Below the pieces are notes generated by a model. It was not told the origin of the DNA. It worked only from the letters and a program-made list of their open reading frames with translations, and searched no databases. A stretch of DNA of 64,000 nt, taken from contig NZ_LMHK01000001.1 of the NCBI RefSeq assembly GCF_001427875.1, positions 808,871 to 872,870 of the forward strand, written 5' to 3'. This stretch comes from Devosia sp. Root685. Its GTDB lineage: Bacteria; Pseudomonadota; Alphaproteobacteria; Rhizobiales; Devosiaceae. The first letter of the stretch is position 1. Each line of letters starts with the position of its first letter. Below are positions 41,777 through 50,271 of this stretch, one piece after another. The position numbers and the translations under genes are program-made.

Positions 41777-42613
41777 ATGGCACAGCATCGCAGCAAGCAC
41801 CTGCTGCCCGGTTTCGGGCTGTCCATGGGCATTTCGCTGTTCTATCTCACGCTCGTGATCCTGCTTCCCCTCGCCGCCATGCTGCTCAAGGTCGCAGGCA
41901 TGGGGTTCCCTGAGTTCTGGCGGATCATCAGTTCGAATCGTGCGCTGGCGGCCTATCGGGTGACGTTCAGCTCGGCCTTTTTTGCTACGATCATCAATGG
42001 CGTGGTGGGGCTGCTGCTCGCCTGGGTCCTGACGCGGTATCGCTTTCCGGGGCGGCGCATTCTCGATGCTCTGATTGATCTGCCCTTTGCCCTGCCGACC
42101 GCCGTGGCGGGGCTGGTGCTGGTGACCCTCTTTGCGGAAACGGGCTGGTATGGGCAATTGCTCGAGCCAAATGGCATCAAGGTCAACTACACTCAGCTCG
42201 GAATTATCGCTGCCATGACGTTCACCTCCATTCCCTTCGTGGTGCGCGCCGTGCAGCCGGTGCTGGAAGAGGTCGATATCGACTTTGAAAACGCGGCGAT
42301 AACGCTGGGCGCCTCGCGCTGGCAGGTTTTTACGCGGATCATCTGGCCGACAATCCTTCCCGCCTTCATTGGCGGCTGCGTGCTTTCCTTTGCGCGGTCG
42401 CTGGGCGAATTTGGCGCGGTCGTTTTCATCGCCGGCAACCTGCCGGGGCTCACGGAAATCGTCTCGCTGCTGATCTTCATCCGGCTCGATGAATACAATT
42501 ATGAAGGCGCGGCGGCGCTCGCCTTCGTGCTGCTGGCCGTGGCCTTCCTGACGCTGATCGCGACGAACCTGCTGGCTGCCTGGCAGGTTCGCTATGTCGA
42601 GAGGAAGACCTGA
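41777..42613 (+). CDS. cysT: sulfate ABC transporter permease CysT (CysU)
   Basis: A 278-residue inner-membrane permease. ATG 41777 with GGGGGA upstream; the open frame reaches back to 41654 but overlaps the binding-protein gene and lacks a start site. About six membrane segments and the EAA loop 'LEEVDIDFENAAITLGASRWQVFTRIIWPTILPAFIGG' identify the protein, which docks on the ATPase. 'ALPTAVAGLVLVTLFAETGWYG' is typical for CysT. It overlaps cysW by one base. Confidence 0.95.
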   Translation: MAQHRSKHLLPGFGLSMGISLFYLTLVILLPLAAMLLKVAGMGFPEFWRIISSNRALAAYRVTFSSAFFATIINGVVGLLLAWVLTRYRFPGRRILDALIDLPFALPTAVAGLVLVTLFAETGWYGQLLEPNGIKVNYTQLGIIAAMTFTSIPFVVRAVQPVLEEVDIDFENAAITLGASRWQVFTRIIWPTILPAFIGGCVLSFARSLGEFGAVVFIAGNLPGLTEIVSLLIFIRLDEYNYEGAAALAFVLLAVAFLTLIATNLLAAWQVRYVERKT

Positions 42614-43425
42614 TGAGCCAGACGGCAGGGCGCAGTGCAGGCGCAAATGTTCTTATCGGGCTGTCGTTTCTGTTCGCCGCCGTGGCGCTGGTCGTGCCGC
42701 TGGCGCTGATCTTCAGCTTTGCGCTGCGCGAGGGGCTTGGCGCCTATTTCAGCGCCATCCTGAAGCCCGACACGCTGCATGCGATTCTTCTTACCGTTGT
42801 TACGGCCGTCATCGTCGTGCCGATCAATATGGTGGTCGGTGTGGCGCTGGCCTGGCTCGTGACGCGCTTCAAGTTTCGCGGCCAGCAATTGCTTATTGCC
42901 GTCATCGAACTGCCGGCGGCTGTCAGCCCGATCGTGGCCGGCATCGTCTACCTGTTTCTCTATGGCAATCAGGGGCTGCTTGGGCCGCTGCTGCAGTCGA
43001 GCGGATTGCAGATCATGTTCACCCCGCTCGCCATCGTGATGGTGAGTTTGTTCGTTACTGCGCCCTATGTGGCGCGCGAACTGGTGCCGCTGATGCGGCA
43101 GCAGGGGACGGATGACGAGGAAGCGGCTTTGTCGCTTGGCGCCAATGGCTGGCAGATGTTCTGCCGCGTTACGCTGCCCAATATCCGCTGGGGCCTGGTC
43201 TATGGCGCGGTGCTGACCAATGCGCGGGTGATGGGGGAATTCGGCGCCGTCTCGGTAGTGTCCGGTTCGATCCGCGGGCAGACCAATACGCTGCCGCTGC
43301 AGATCAATCTGCTGTTCAACGATTTCAATATCGCCGGCGCCTTTGCCGCGGCCTCGACGCTGGCGCTGATCGCGGTGATTACTCTGGTGCTGAAATCGGC
43401 GCTTGAGACTTGGGAACGCCGCTAG
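42613..43425 (+). CDS. cysW: sulfate ABC transporter permease CysW
   Basis: A 270-residue partner permease to CysT. The EAA loop is 'QQGTDDEEAALSLGANGWQMFCRVTLPNIRWGLVYG'. 'ARVMGEFGAVSVVSGSIRGQTNTLPLQINLLFNDFN' is the CysW-type end. Six hydrophobic segments and the length match. It is last in the transporter operon; the next gene is folP, and no ATPase (cysA) follows, which is unusual for this system. Confidence 0.95.
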   Translation: MSQTAGRSAGANVLIGLSFLFAAVALVVPLALIFSFALREGLGAYFSAILKPDTLHAILLTVVTAVIVVPINMVVGVALAWLVTRFKFRGQQLLIAVIELPAAVSPIVAGIVYLFLYGNQGLLGPLLQSSGLQIMFTPLAIVMVSLFVTAPYVARELVPLMRQQGTDDEEAALSLGANGWQMFCRVTLPNIRWGLVYGAVLTNARVMGEFGAVSVVSGSIRGQTNTLPLQINLLFNDFNIAGAFAAASTLALIAVITLVLKSALETWERR

Positions 43426-43502
43426 CGGCTTTCGCGGGCCGCTAGACAAGAATACGCTTGAGCCGGAGCCTTGGCGCCCCTAAGCGAGGGGCAGGATTTG
43501 CA

Positions 43503-44345
43503 ATGCACACGACTCATATCGTTCCCCTGCCCCATCGCCCTGCTCTGGAACTGGGGCCACGTCCGCTCATCATGGGCATTCTCAACGTTACGCCGGACAG
43601 TTTTTCGGACGGTGGGTTGCATGCCACGCTCGATCACGCCGTGGCGCATGCGCGCGCTTTGCTCGATGAAGGCGCCGATATCATTGATATCGGCGGGGAA
43701 AGCACGCGGCCGGGCTCGGAAACTGTGGCGGTGCAGGCGGAACTGGATCGCGTCATTCCGGTCATCGACGCGCTGCGGGCTGCCGAGATCGTAGCGCCGA
43801 TTTCCATCGATACCTACAAACCCCTGGTGGCCGATCAGGCGATCCAGGCGGGGGCCGATATTATCAATGATGTCTATGGTTTGCAGGGAGCGCCGGAAAT
43901 GGCGGAGGTCGCAGCGCTTTATGGCGCGCCGGTGATCGCCATGCATTGGGACAAAAGCTGGGACGCGGAGACACTGCCGCTGCCCGCGATGATCGCGTAT
44001 TTTGCCAAGACACTGGCGATTGCCGATGTGGCGGGACTGTCGCGGACGCAGCTGATCCTCGATCCGGGGTTTGGGTTTTCCAAGACGCTGGCGCAGAATT
44101 ATCAAATCCTGCGGCTGCTGCCGGAGTTGGCGGAGGCCTATCCGGACCATGCCGTGCTGGTGGGCACCTCGCGAAAATCGATGATCGGCAAGCTTCTGGA
44201 CAATCAGCCGGACGAGCGGCTGCCCGGGACCATAGCGACTACAGTGCAAGGCTATGAGCGCGGCGGACACATCTTTCGCGTGCATGACGTCGCGGCCAAT
44301 CGCGATGCCCTGCGCGTGGCTCAAGCTACCCTTTACGGCCCCTAA
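43503..44345 (+). CDS. folP: dihydropteroate synthase
   Basis: A 280-residue TIM-barrel enzyme that condenses dihydropterin pyrophosphate with p-aminobenzoate in folate synthesis, the sulfonamide target. ATG 43503 is preceded by AGGGGCAGGA; the frame to 43458 has no better site. Motifs are 'IMGILNVTPDSFSDGG' (loop 1), 'IIDIGGESTRPGSETV' (loop 2), 'ISIDTYKP', 'ADIINDVYGL', 'LILDPGFGFSKTLAQN' and 'VGTSRKSMIGKLL'. The length is normal. folB and folK follow closely, forming a fol cluster. Confidence 0.97.
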   Translation: MHTTHIVPLPHRPALELGPRPLIMGILNVTPDSFSDGGLHATLDHAVAHARALLDEGADIIDIGGESTRPGSETVAVQAELDRVIPVIDALRAAEIVAPISIDTYKPLVADQAIQAGADIINDVYGLQGAPEMAEVAALYGAPVIAMHWDKSWDAETLPLPAMIAYFAKTLAIADVAGLSRTQLILDPGFGFSKTLAQNYQILRLLPELAEAYPDHAVLVGTSRKSMIGKLLDNQPDERLPGTIATTVQGYERGGHIFRVHDVAANRDALRVAQATLYGP

Positions 44346-44362
44346 TTTTTGAGGACCATTCA

Positions 44363-44746
44363 ATGACCGCAGCTTTTACGGGCGACCGCATCATTCTCCG
44401 CGATCTCGGCTTTTATGGCTATCACGGCCTCTTTGCCGAGGAGGAGCGGCTGGGTCAGCGCTTCTTCGTCGATCTCGAATGCGGGGTAGACCTGACCGCG
44501 CCGGGTGAGACGGATGCGATCGGGCATACGGTTTCCTATGCCGACATCTATGATGTGGTGAAGGCAACATTTGAGGGCCAACGGACCAAGCTGATCGAGG
44601 CGCTGGGCCAGAATATCGTCACGGCCCTGTTCGAGCGGTTTGGCGATATCAACTGGATCGTCATTCGCATTCGCAAGCCCGAGGCGCCAATTGCCATGGT
44701 GCGCGGGGAAGCGGCGATCGAGTTGCATCGCGTGAGGCAAGCGTGA
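44363..44746 (+). CDS. folB: dihydroneopterin aldolase
   Basis: A 127-residue tunnelling-fold enzyme that converts dihydroneopterin to 6-hydroxymethyl-dihydropterin. The N-terminal 'RIILRDLGFYGYHGLFAEEERLGQRFFVDLECGVDL' has the substrate Tyr and active-site Glu region, and 'DAIGHTVSYADIYDVVKATFEGQRTKLIEALGQNI' the conserved Tyr. A C-terminal 'RIRKPEAPI' carries the catalytic Lys. It lies between folP and folK; its stop overlaps the folK start by one base. Confidence 0.96.
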   Translation: MTAAFTGDRIILRDLGFYGYHGLFAEEERLGQRFFVDLECGVDLTAPGETDAIGHTVSYADIYDVVKATFEGQRTKLIEALGQNIVTALFERFGDINWIVIRIRKPEAPIAMVRGEAAIELHRVRQA

Positions 44747-45177
44747 TGGCGAGAGCGTGGCTGAGCCTCGGGGCAAATATCGGCGATCCGCCGGCGCAGC
44801 TGTTGGACGCCATTCGACTGCTCGATGCGCACCCGAATATCCGGGTGGTCAAGCAATCGTCGGTGATTGCGACAAAGCCTTGGGGCAAGACGGATCAGCC
44901 GGATTTCGCCAATATGGCGGCGGAGGTCGAGACCGACCTCGAGCCCATCGACCTGCTGCATGTGGCGCTCGATACCGAGCGCGAAATGGGGCGCGTTCGG
45001 CACGAGGTCTGGGGACCGCGGCTGATCGACGTCGATATCATCGCTTATGAGCGGATCGAGATGCAGACGGGACGGCTGACGCTGCCGCATCCCCATGCGC
45101 ATGCGCGCGATTTCGTGCTGGTGCCGTTGCGCGATATCTCGCCGGAAACGGCGGAGTGGATCGCGGCGCGGGCTTAG
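44746..45177 (+). CDS. folK: 6-hydroxymethyl-dihydropterin pyrophosphokinase (HPPK)
   Basis: A 143-residue kinase transferring pyrophosphate from ATP to hydroxymethyl-dihydropterin. Motifs are 'AWLSLGANIGDPPAQLLDAIRLL', 'SSVIATKPWGKTDQPDFANMAAEVET', 'EREMGRVRHEVWGPRLIDVDIIAYE' (Mg-binding Asp pair in DVD) and 'LPHPHAHARDFVLVPLRDI'. ATG 44746 is preferred over GTG 44743, since GAGG lies eight bases upstream. The order folP-folB-folK is the standard alphaproteobacterial one. Its 3' end overlaps the convergent ATP12 gene by four bases. Confidence 0.96.
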   Translation: MARAWLSLGANIGDPPAQLLDAIRLLDAHPNIRVVKQSSVIATKPWGKTDQPDFANMAAEVETDLEPIDLLHVALDTEREMGRVRHEVWGPRLIDVDIIAYERIEMQTGRLTLPHPHAHARDFVLVPLRDISPETAEWIAARA

Positions 45178-45953
45178 GCCCGCAACGCTTCCACAACGGC
45201 CACGGCCGTGTCGAACTCCACGCGACGCTTGGCGCGGCGGGTCATGGCTTCTTCGTCTGCGCCCCAGAGGCGGATTTGGTGGTCTTCGTCGACGTGAGCC
45301 GCGGTCCAGATCTGATCGGCGGAGAGCAGTTGATGCAGCAGGGCGATGGCGAGGAGGCCGGAGCCGGTGATGCCGGTGATGGAGACCAGCGCCGTCAGCG
45401 AGAGAAGGCCCTGCTCTTCCAGCGCGGCGTCGAGCTTGGTCAGCGTTGAAGCCGGCTGGGGCTGGTGGATGATGCCGATGGTGGGCTGGAAGGCCACGTC
45501 GAAATGTCGCGCCAGCGTGACCAGCGCCCCGTCCCAGTGCAATTCCTGATCGTCGACCAGTTCCTGCGGGGTATCGGCGCGATAGAGGAGGAGGTCGTTG
45601 CCGGCGAATTTGCCGATTTCCGAACGGAACGCCGGAACGTTCTCTTCGCCGCTTTCGACGGCCGAATTGATCAGTCGCACCATGGGCATGGTGGTGGGAT
45701 CGACGTATTTGTCCTGCGCTGACCATTCGCTGGCCATGGCCTGGGCGATGGAAACCGCCGGCACGATCACCGGTAGTTTGCGGCCGGGCGTGCGGGTCTG
45801 CTTGCCATCGAGGGTGACGACGTAACCATCATCGGTGCGCGCGACATCGACGGCTGTGTAGAAGCGCTTGGGCAGGTCGATCGGGTTGATGTGCTGCGCC
45901 TGACCGTAGCCAAACTCCTGATTTTTCAGGGCTTCTTCCAACTGGTCGCGCAT
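45174..45953 (-). CDS. ATP12 family F1-ATPase assembly chaperone
   Basis: A 259-residue homologue of mitochondrial ATP12, which protects the F1 alpha subunit before assembly. Diagnostic sequence includes 'PKRFYTAVDVARTDDGYVVTLDGKQTRTPGRKLPVIVPAVSIAQAMASEWSAQDKYVDPTTMPMVRLINSAVES', 'KFAGNDLLLYRADTPQELVDDQELHWDGAL' and the closing 'FDTAVAVVEAL'. ATG 45953 gives 'MRDQLEEALKNQEF'. It lies one base after the HAD gene's stop, in the rarA-crcB-rluC-HAD-ATP12 operon. The atp operon itself is not in the window. Confidence 0.94.
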   Translation of the reverse strand: MRDQLEEALKNQEFGYGQAQHINPIDLPKRFYTAVDVARTDDGYVVTLDGKQTRTPGRKLPVIVPAVSIAQAMASEWSAQDKYVDPTTMPMVRLINSAVESGEENVPAFRSEIGKFAGNDLLLYRADTPQELVDDQELHWDGALVTLARHFDVAFQPTIGIIHQPQPASTLTKLDAALEEQGLLSLTALVSITGITGSGLLAIALLHQLLSADQIWTAAHVDEDHQIRLWGADEEAMTRRAKRRVEFDTAVAVVEALRA

Positions 45954-45954
45954 G

Positions 45955-46620
45955 TCAGTATTCCAGTACTTTCTTGATGGCGAGCGGCAGGTCGGCATAG
46001 GTGTCGACCAGCACATCCGCACCGGCAGCGAGCAATTCGCTGTCGTCGTGATGACCCCAGGTGACGCCGATGGCCTTGGCGCCGGCGGCCTTGCCCATCT
46101 CGATATCGAAGGTCGTGTCGCCGATGATGACCGTGTCACGCGCGTCGGCGCCGGTTTCGGCCATGGCACGGAGCATCATGCCCGGATGGGGCTTTGATGG
46201 ATTGTGGTCCGGCGTCTGCAAGGTGACGAAATGGCCGGCAATGCCATGGAGTTGCGTCAGGCGGTGTACGCCGTTGAGGCCTTTGCCAGTGGCGATGCCG
46301 AGTAGCGTATCGGGCCAGGTGGCGAGGAAATCCAAGGCTTCTCGGGCGCCGGGGAAGAGGCCCTCGCGTCCCTCGGCCTGCACCAGCGAGGCGCGATAGC
46401 GGCTGCGATAGTCTTCAGCCATTTGCTCGGCTTGCGGCGTCACATCGGTGCCGAGAAGCCGCGCGATGGCAACCGGTAGCGACAGGCCGATGACCCGGCG
46501 CGATTGCGTCGGGGTCGGTGGCGTCAGGCCGGCTGCTTCGAAAGTCGTGGTCATATGTTCGACGATCAGGGCCTCTGTGTCGATCAGCGTCCCGTCCATG
46601 TCGAACATGATGAGTTTCAC
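45955..46620 (-). CDS. HAD superfamily hydrolase, subfamily IA
   Basis: A 221-residue phosphatase of the phosphoglycolate phosphatase-like group. The motif I nucleophile Asp is in 'MFDMDGTLIDTEALIV', motif II is 'LLGIATGKGLNGVHRL', motif III Lys is 'KPHPGMMLRAMAE' and motif IV 'VIIGDTTFDIEMGKAAGAKAIGVTWG'. An all-helical cap sits at about 18-85. The substrate is not certain. It is tightly packed: its start overlaps the RluC stop by four bases and ATP12 begins one base after its own stop, as in related genomes. Confidence 0.92.
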   Translation of the reverse strand: MKLIMFDMDGTLIDTEALIVEHMTTTFEAAGLTPPTPTQSRRVIGLSLPVAIARLLGTDVTPQAEQMAEDYRSRYRASLVQAEGREGLFPGAREALDFLATWPDTLLGIATGKGLNGVHRLTQLHGIAGHFVTLQTPDHNPSKPHPGMMLRAMAETGADARDTVIIGDTTFDIEMGKAAGAKAIGVTWGHHDDSELLAAGADVLVDTYADLPLAIKKVLEY

Positions 46621-47606
46621 GCGCCGTTCTCCGGATCGATATCCTGAACATCGTAGCGGTCGGCATCGAAGCCCAACGCGTCCCAGCTTTCACGCATGTG
46701 TGGCGGCAAAGGTGCTGAAATATCAAGGCGTTTGCCATTGCGCAGCGGCAGGGCGATGCGGCGGGCATGGAGGTGCAGGCCCTCGCCGAGGCCGGGAGCC
46801 GGCATCCAGTTTTCGATGTTGAAGTAACGCGGATCGTCGATGATCGGCGTGCCGAGCTGGGCCATGTGGACGCGGAGCTGATGGGTGCGACCGGTGACAG
46901 GCTTGAGCGTGACCCAGGCAAAGCGGCGGCTGGCGGTCTCGGTGGTCGAGTAATAAGTCGAGGAATGGACGGCGCCGGGAGCGCCATTTTTCACCACAAC
47001 CATCTGCTCGCCGTCTTCAGTCACCCGCTTGGCGATGAAGCAGGAGATTTCGCCCTGGCGCGGCGTCGGGTTGCCGGCGACGAGAGCCCAATAAATCTTG
47101 CGCGCCGAGCGCGACATGAAGACCTTGCCGAAATGGGTCGCCGCCTGGCCGGTCTTGGCGACGACGAGGCAGCCAGAGGTGTCGCGGTCGAGGCGGTGCA
47201 CCAGGCGCGGAGCTTCGCCGAGCTTGTTGGGCAGGCTCTTTAAGAGGCCATCGAGATGGCGGGCCGTGCCGCTGCCACCCTGCACGGCGAGGCCGTGAGG
47301 TTTGTTGAAGACATAGAGGTCATCATCCTCATAGAGGATCAAGTCCTTGAGAAACCTTGCATCTTCATCGTTGACCTTGGTGGGGCGAACGGTGCCGGGG
47401 TCATCGACCGGCGGAATGCGGATGGACTGGCCAGCGGCAAGGCGCGTGCTGGTCTCGGCTTTCGCCTTGTCGACCTTGACTTCACCATTGCGGATCAGCT
47501 TTTGCAGGCGGCCGAAACCGACCTGGGGGAAATGCCGGGCAAACCAGCGATCGAGACGCATGCCGTCTTCGTCTGCTGTGACTTCCCGATGTTGAACGCC
47601 ACTCAT
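46617..47606 (-). CDS. rluC: 23S rRNA pseudouridine synthase, RluC/RluD type
   Basis: A 329-residue RsuA/RluA-family enzyme. An N-terminal S4 domain (about 14-75, 'MRLDRWFARHFPQVGFGRLQKLIRNGEVKVD') precedes the catalytic domain, with the nucleophilic Asp in 'VHRLDRDTSGCLVVAKTG', 'YVFNKPHGLAVQGGSG' and 'RTHQLRVHMAQLGTPI'. Domain layout and length fit RluC (23S 955/2504/2580) better than RluA; RluD is an alternative. ATG 47606 overlaps the crcB stop by four bases; the open frame reaches further upstream by chance. Confidence 0.92.
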   Translation of the reverse strand: MSGVQHREVTADEDGMRLDRWFARHFPQVGFGRLQKLIRNGEVKVDKAKAETSTRLAAGQSIRIPPVDDPGTVRPTKVNDEDARFLKDLILYEDDDLYVFNKPHGLAVQGGSGTARHLDGLLKSLPNKLGEAPRLVHRLDRDTSGCLVVAKTGQAATHFGKVFMSRSARKIYWALVAGNPTPRQGEISCFIAKRVTEDGEQMVVVKNGAPGAVHSSTYYSTTETASRRFAWVTLKPVTGRTHQLRVHMAQLGTPIIDDPRYFNIENWMPAPGLGEGLHLHARRIALPLRNGKRLDISAPLPPHMRESWDALGFDADRYDVQDIDPENGA

Positions 47607-47986
47607 GCGGGGCTGCCTCTGGTTATCAAAAGGCCGAGATATAGGCCTATGAGACAAACTACAACTGACAAGGCGACATAGGTGATCGCCGCGAACAATT
47701 CGCCGCGCTCGATGAGAACGATCGTGTCGAGCGAGAACGAGGAGAAAGTAGTGAAGCCACCGAAAATTCCGATGGCCACAAAGAGCCTTAGCTCATGTTG
47801 GTGGGCGGGGAGAAATTTGGCCATGAAGCCGACAAAGAGGCCCATGGCGATGGAGCCGATGATGTTGATCAAGAGGGTCGCGAGCGGGAAGCCCATGGGC
47901 CAGAGGCGGCCGATGATGCTCGAAAAGCCGTAGCGGGCCATGGCGCCGAGGGCGCCGCCGGCGCCGACTAGGAGGAAGCCGTACAT
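47603..47986 (-). CDS. crcB: fluoride efflux channel CrcB/FluC
   Basis: A 127-residue four-helix membrane protein forming a dual-topology dimeric F- channel. Markers are 'GAGGALGAMARYGFSSII', 'FPLATLLINIIGSIAMGLFVGF' (the conserved Asn) and 'GIFGGFTTFSSFSLDTIVLIE' (the FTTFSS Phe/Ser track). It lies inside an operon, nine bases after rarA, overlapping rluC by four bases. No fluoride riboswitch is seen ahead of it, so it is probably not fluoride-induced through RNA. Confidence 0.96.
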   Translation of the reverse strand: MYGFLLVGAGGALGAMARYGFSSIIGRLWPMGFPLATLLINIIGSIAMGLFVGFMAKFLPAHQHELRLFVAIGIFGGFTTFSSFSLDTIVLIERGELFAAITYVALSVVVCLIGLYLGLLITRGSPA

Positions 47987-47995
47987 CGCTAAACC

Positions 47996-49309
47996 TCAGT
48001 CTTTCCTGGCTTTTTCGGCGCGAAGGCGGGCGAAATAGTCCATGCGTTTTTTCAAATCGCGCTCGAAACCGCGCTCGACGGGTTGATAAAACTGTTGTCT
48101 ACCAAGGGTTTCGGGGAAGTATTCCTGACCGGAAAAAGCGTCGGGAACGTCGTGGTCGTATTGGTAGCCGTCGCCATAGCCTTCGCCCTTCATCAACTTG
48201 GTGGGGGCGTTGAGGATGACCATGGGCGGCATGGGCGAACCAGTTGATTTCGCTAGGGAAATTGCGGCCTTGAAGGCGGTGTAGACGGCGTTGGATTTGG
48301 GCGCGAGGGCGAGGTAGACGACGACCTGAGCGAGGGAGAGTTCGCCTTCGGGGGAGCCGAGCATCTGGTAGGCGTCGCGGCCGGCGATGGCGAGGGGGAG
48401 CGCTTGCGGGTCGGCATTGCCGATGTCCTCGGAAGCCATACGAATCAAGCGTCTAGCGAGGAAAAGCGGGTCTTCACCGGCATCGATCATGCGGGCGAAA
48501 TAGTAGAGCGCGGCGTCTGGATCGGAGCCGCGAATGGTTTTGTGCAGCGCCGAAATGAGGTTGTAGTGGCCCTCCTGCGCCTTGTCGTAAATGGGGGCTC
48601 TACGCTGCACTACGGTTAGCAGACTGTTAGCATCGAGTGTCTCATCAGGCTTGGCAGATGCTAAAATCTCCTCGACGAGGCCGAGAAGGGCGCGACCATC
48701 GCCATCGGCAAGGCCGAGGAGGGTGTGGCGCGCTTCGTCAGTGATCGGCAAAGTCGACCCGACGAGGCTTTCAGCGCGACTGAGGAGCAGCGCGAGATCG
48801 TCGGCTGTCAGCGATTGGAAACGCAGGACCTGGCTGCGGGAGAGAAGCGCGGCGTTGAGCTCGAAGGACGGGTTTTCGGTGGTGGCGCCGACGAGGACGA
48901 CGGTGCCGTCTTCCATGACAGGAAGAAAGCTATCCTGCTGGGCGCGGTTGAAGCGATGGATCTCGTCGACAAAGAGCAGCGTCCGGTGGCCGGAGAGGCG
49001 TTCGAAGCGGGCCTTTTCGAAAACCTTTTTCAGGTCGGCTACGCCGGAGAAAATGGCAGAGATCTGCTCGAAGCGGAAACCGATCTGGTCGGCGAGGAGG
49101 CGCGCCACGGTGGTCTTGCCGGTGCCGGGAGGGCCCCAGAGGATGAGCGAGCCGAGGCGGCCGGAAGCGAGCATGCGGGTGAGCGTGCCATCGGGGCCGA
49201 GGAGATGGGATTGGCCGATCACCTCATCGAGGGCGCGCGGGCGCAGCTGGTCCGCGAGGGGACGGGCCTTGTCGGTTTCGTTGGGATCGGCGGCGAAGAG
49301 ATCGGACAT
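47996..49309 (-). CDS. rarA: replication-associated recombination protein RarA (MgsA)
   Basis: A 437-residue AAA+ ATPase related to clamp loaders and eukaryotic WRNIP1, acting at stalled replication forks. Features are 'PLADQLRPRALDEVIGQSHLLGPDGTL', Walker A 'WGPPGTGKTTVARLLADQ', Walker B 'TLLFVDEIHRFNRAQQDSFLPVMEDG', sensor 1 'GATTENPSFELNAALLSRSQVL', and the MgsA C-terminal domain ('SALHKTIRGSDPDAALYYFARMIDAGEDPLFLARRLIRMASEDIG'). The length is normal. It is the first gene of the rarA-crcB-rluC-HAD-ATP12 operon. Confidence 0.97.
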   Translation of the reverse strand: MSDLFAADPNETDKARPLADQLRPRALDEVIGQSHLLGPDGTLTRMLASGRLGSLILWGPPGTGKTTVARLLADQIGFRFEQISAIFSGVADLKKVFEKARFERLSGHRTLLFVDEIHRFNRAQQDSFLPVMEDGTVVLVGATTENPSFELNAALLSRSQVLRFQSLTADDLALLLSRAESLVGSTLPITDEARHTLLGLADGDGRALLGLVEEILASAKPDETLDANSLLTVVQRRAPIYDKAQEGHYNLISALHKTIRGSDPDAALYYFARMIDAGEDPLFLARRLIRMASEDIGNADPQALPLAIAGRDAYQMLGSPEGELSLAQVVVYLALAPKSNAVYTAFKAAISLAKSTGSPMPPMVILNAPTKLMKGEGYGDGYQYDHDVPDAFSGQEYFPETLGRQQFYQPVERGFERDLKKRMDYFARLRAEKARKD

Positions 49310-49415
49310 GGGGGCTCAATAGCAAATTGTGCGGCGAGTGGCACGCGGCTTCGTTCAAGTGTTGCCTTGGCTCGAGTTGCGCGTTCAACTGTGGCTAGAG
49401 GAAGAGGGATTGCAC

Positions 49416-49982
49416 ATGATTGGTCGTTGGGTTGCCGCTTTGGCGCTGGTTTGTCTGTCGGGTTCGACTGTCGTGGCTCAGGAGGATGCCATTGGAGCGC
49501 CGGGACCGTTTGTGCTCGAGGGGACGAGCTTTGAACTCGCTTGGACGAGCCACCCGACGGACGCGTTCTACAAGCAGGAATATGTGCCCGAGGGGCAGAC
49601 GGTGGAAGCCTATGATCAGATGTTCATGGTGGATGTGCTGACCAATGGGGTTTCGGTCGGGGATGCTGCCGGCACGATGATCAAGGGTTTGCAGGAGCGC
49701 AAGGCGAGCGACCCGGTGGTGAATTTCGACGTGATGCAGAACGAGGCGACGGGGGAAATGATCCTCGACTTCATGCTCAGCGACAGCAGCGGCGAGGCAG
49801 TGATCGTCGAGTGGAACGCCTATCGCTATGTGCCGCTGGAGGATGGGGTGGCGATGTTCGGGATCAGCCGGCGTGGATATGGCGATGGGGCGAGTGAGTT
49901 GCTGAGGGGATTGAAGGAAACGCGGATGAAGACGATCCAGGCGCTGGCGGAGTTGGAATTGCCGGAAGTGGGGGTGGAGTAA
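49416..49982 (+). CDS. secreted hypothetical protein, 188 aa
   Basis: The start ATG 49416 yields a clean signal peptide ('MIGRWVAALALVCLSGSTVVAQ'). The preceding in-frame stretch does not look coding. The mature protein, about 165 residues, has alternating strand-like sequence ('FVLEGTSFELAWTSHPTDAFYKQEYVPEG', 'GEMILDFMLSDSSGEAVIVEWNAYRYVPLEDGVAMFGISRRGYGDG'), no cysteines and no membrane anchor. I do not recognise the family. It is divergent from rarA with 106 bases between, and is followed by repeats. Confidence 0.65.
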   Translation: MIGRWVAALALVCLSGSTVVAQEDAIGAPGPFVLEGTSFELAWTSHPTDAFYKQEYVPEGQTVEAYDQMFMVDVLTNGVSVGDAAGTMIKGLQERKASDPVVNFDVMQNEATGEMILDFMLSDSSGEAVIVEWNAYRYVPLEDGVAMFGISRRGYGDGASELLRGLKETRMKTIQALAELELPEVGVE

Positions 49983-50033
49983 GGGGGTAGCGGCGGGGGT
50001 TGAGGGGGTGATTCAAGGGGACGGTGTTTGTGA

Positions 50034-50153
50034 CTCCACCCCCTCCCATCCTCCCCCATCAAGGGGGAGGTGAAGGGACCGCGGTTTACTCTGGATGGTG
50101 CCCTCACTCGATGCCGCACCTCCCCCTTGATGGGGGAGGATGGGAGGGGGTGG
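50034..50153. repeat. inverted pair of family B repeats, copies 2 and 3
   Basis: Copy 2 (50034-50072) matches 1684-1722. Copy 3 (50117-50153) is the same unit in reverse complement, separated by 44 bases. Together they could form a long 37-bp hairpin in RNA or cruciform DNA between the convergent secreted-protein and DegP gene ends. The rest of this 289-base gap holds a half copy of repeat C and a run of ten G. Confidence 0.85.
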
Positions 50154-50184
50154 CGGGGACTGAGGGAGCGAGAAATCTCGAAGA

Positions 50185-50205
50185 CCTCACCATGAGGGCT
50201 ACTGG
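50185..50205. repeat. dispersed repeat, family C, half copy
   Basis: CCTCACCATGAGGGCTACTGG, the right half of the family C unit (compare 25188-25208). The left CCTCGTGGTTCGAGG hairpin is absent. Confidence 0.7.
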
Positions 50206-50271
50206 GGTTTCCTCTCTACTGGTGCTTCCAGCTCGTGCGGAGCCTTCGGGTCGGGCCCGAGGGGGGGGGGC

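Noticed and set aside
47987..47995. Fluoride riboswitch before crcB
   Set aside because: crcB is embedded in an operon with a nine-base spacer; there is no room for a riboswitch.
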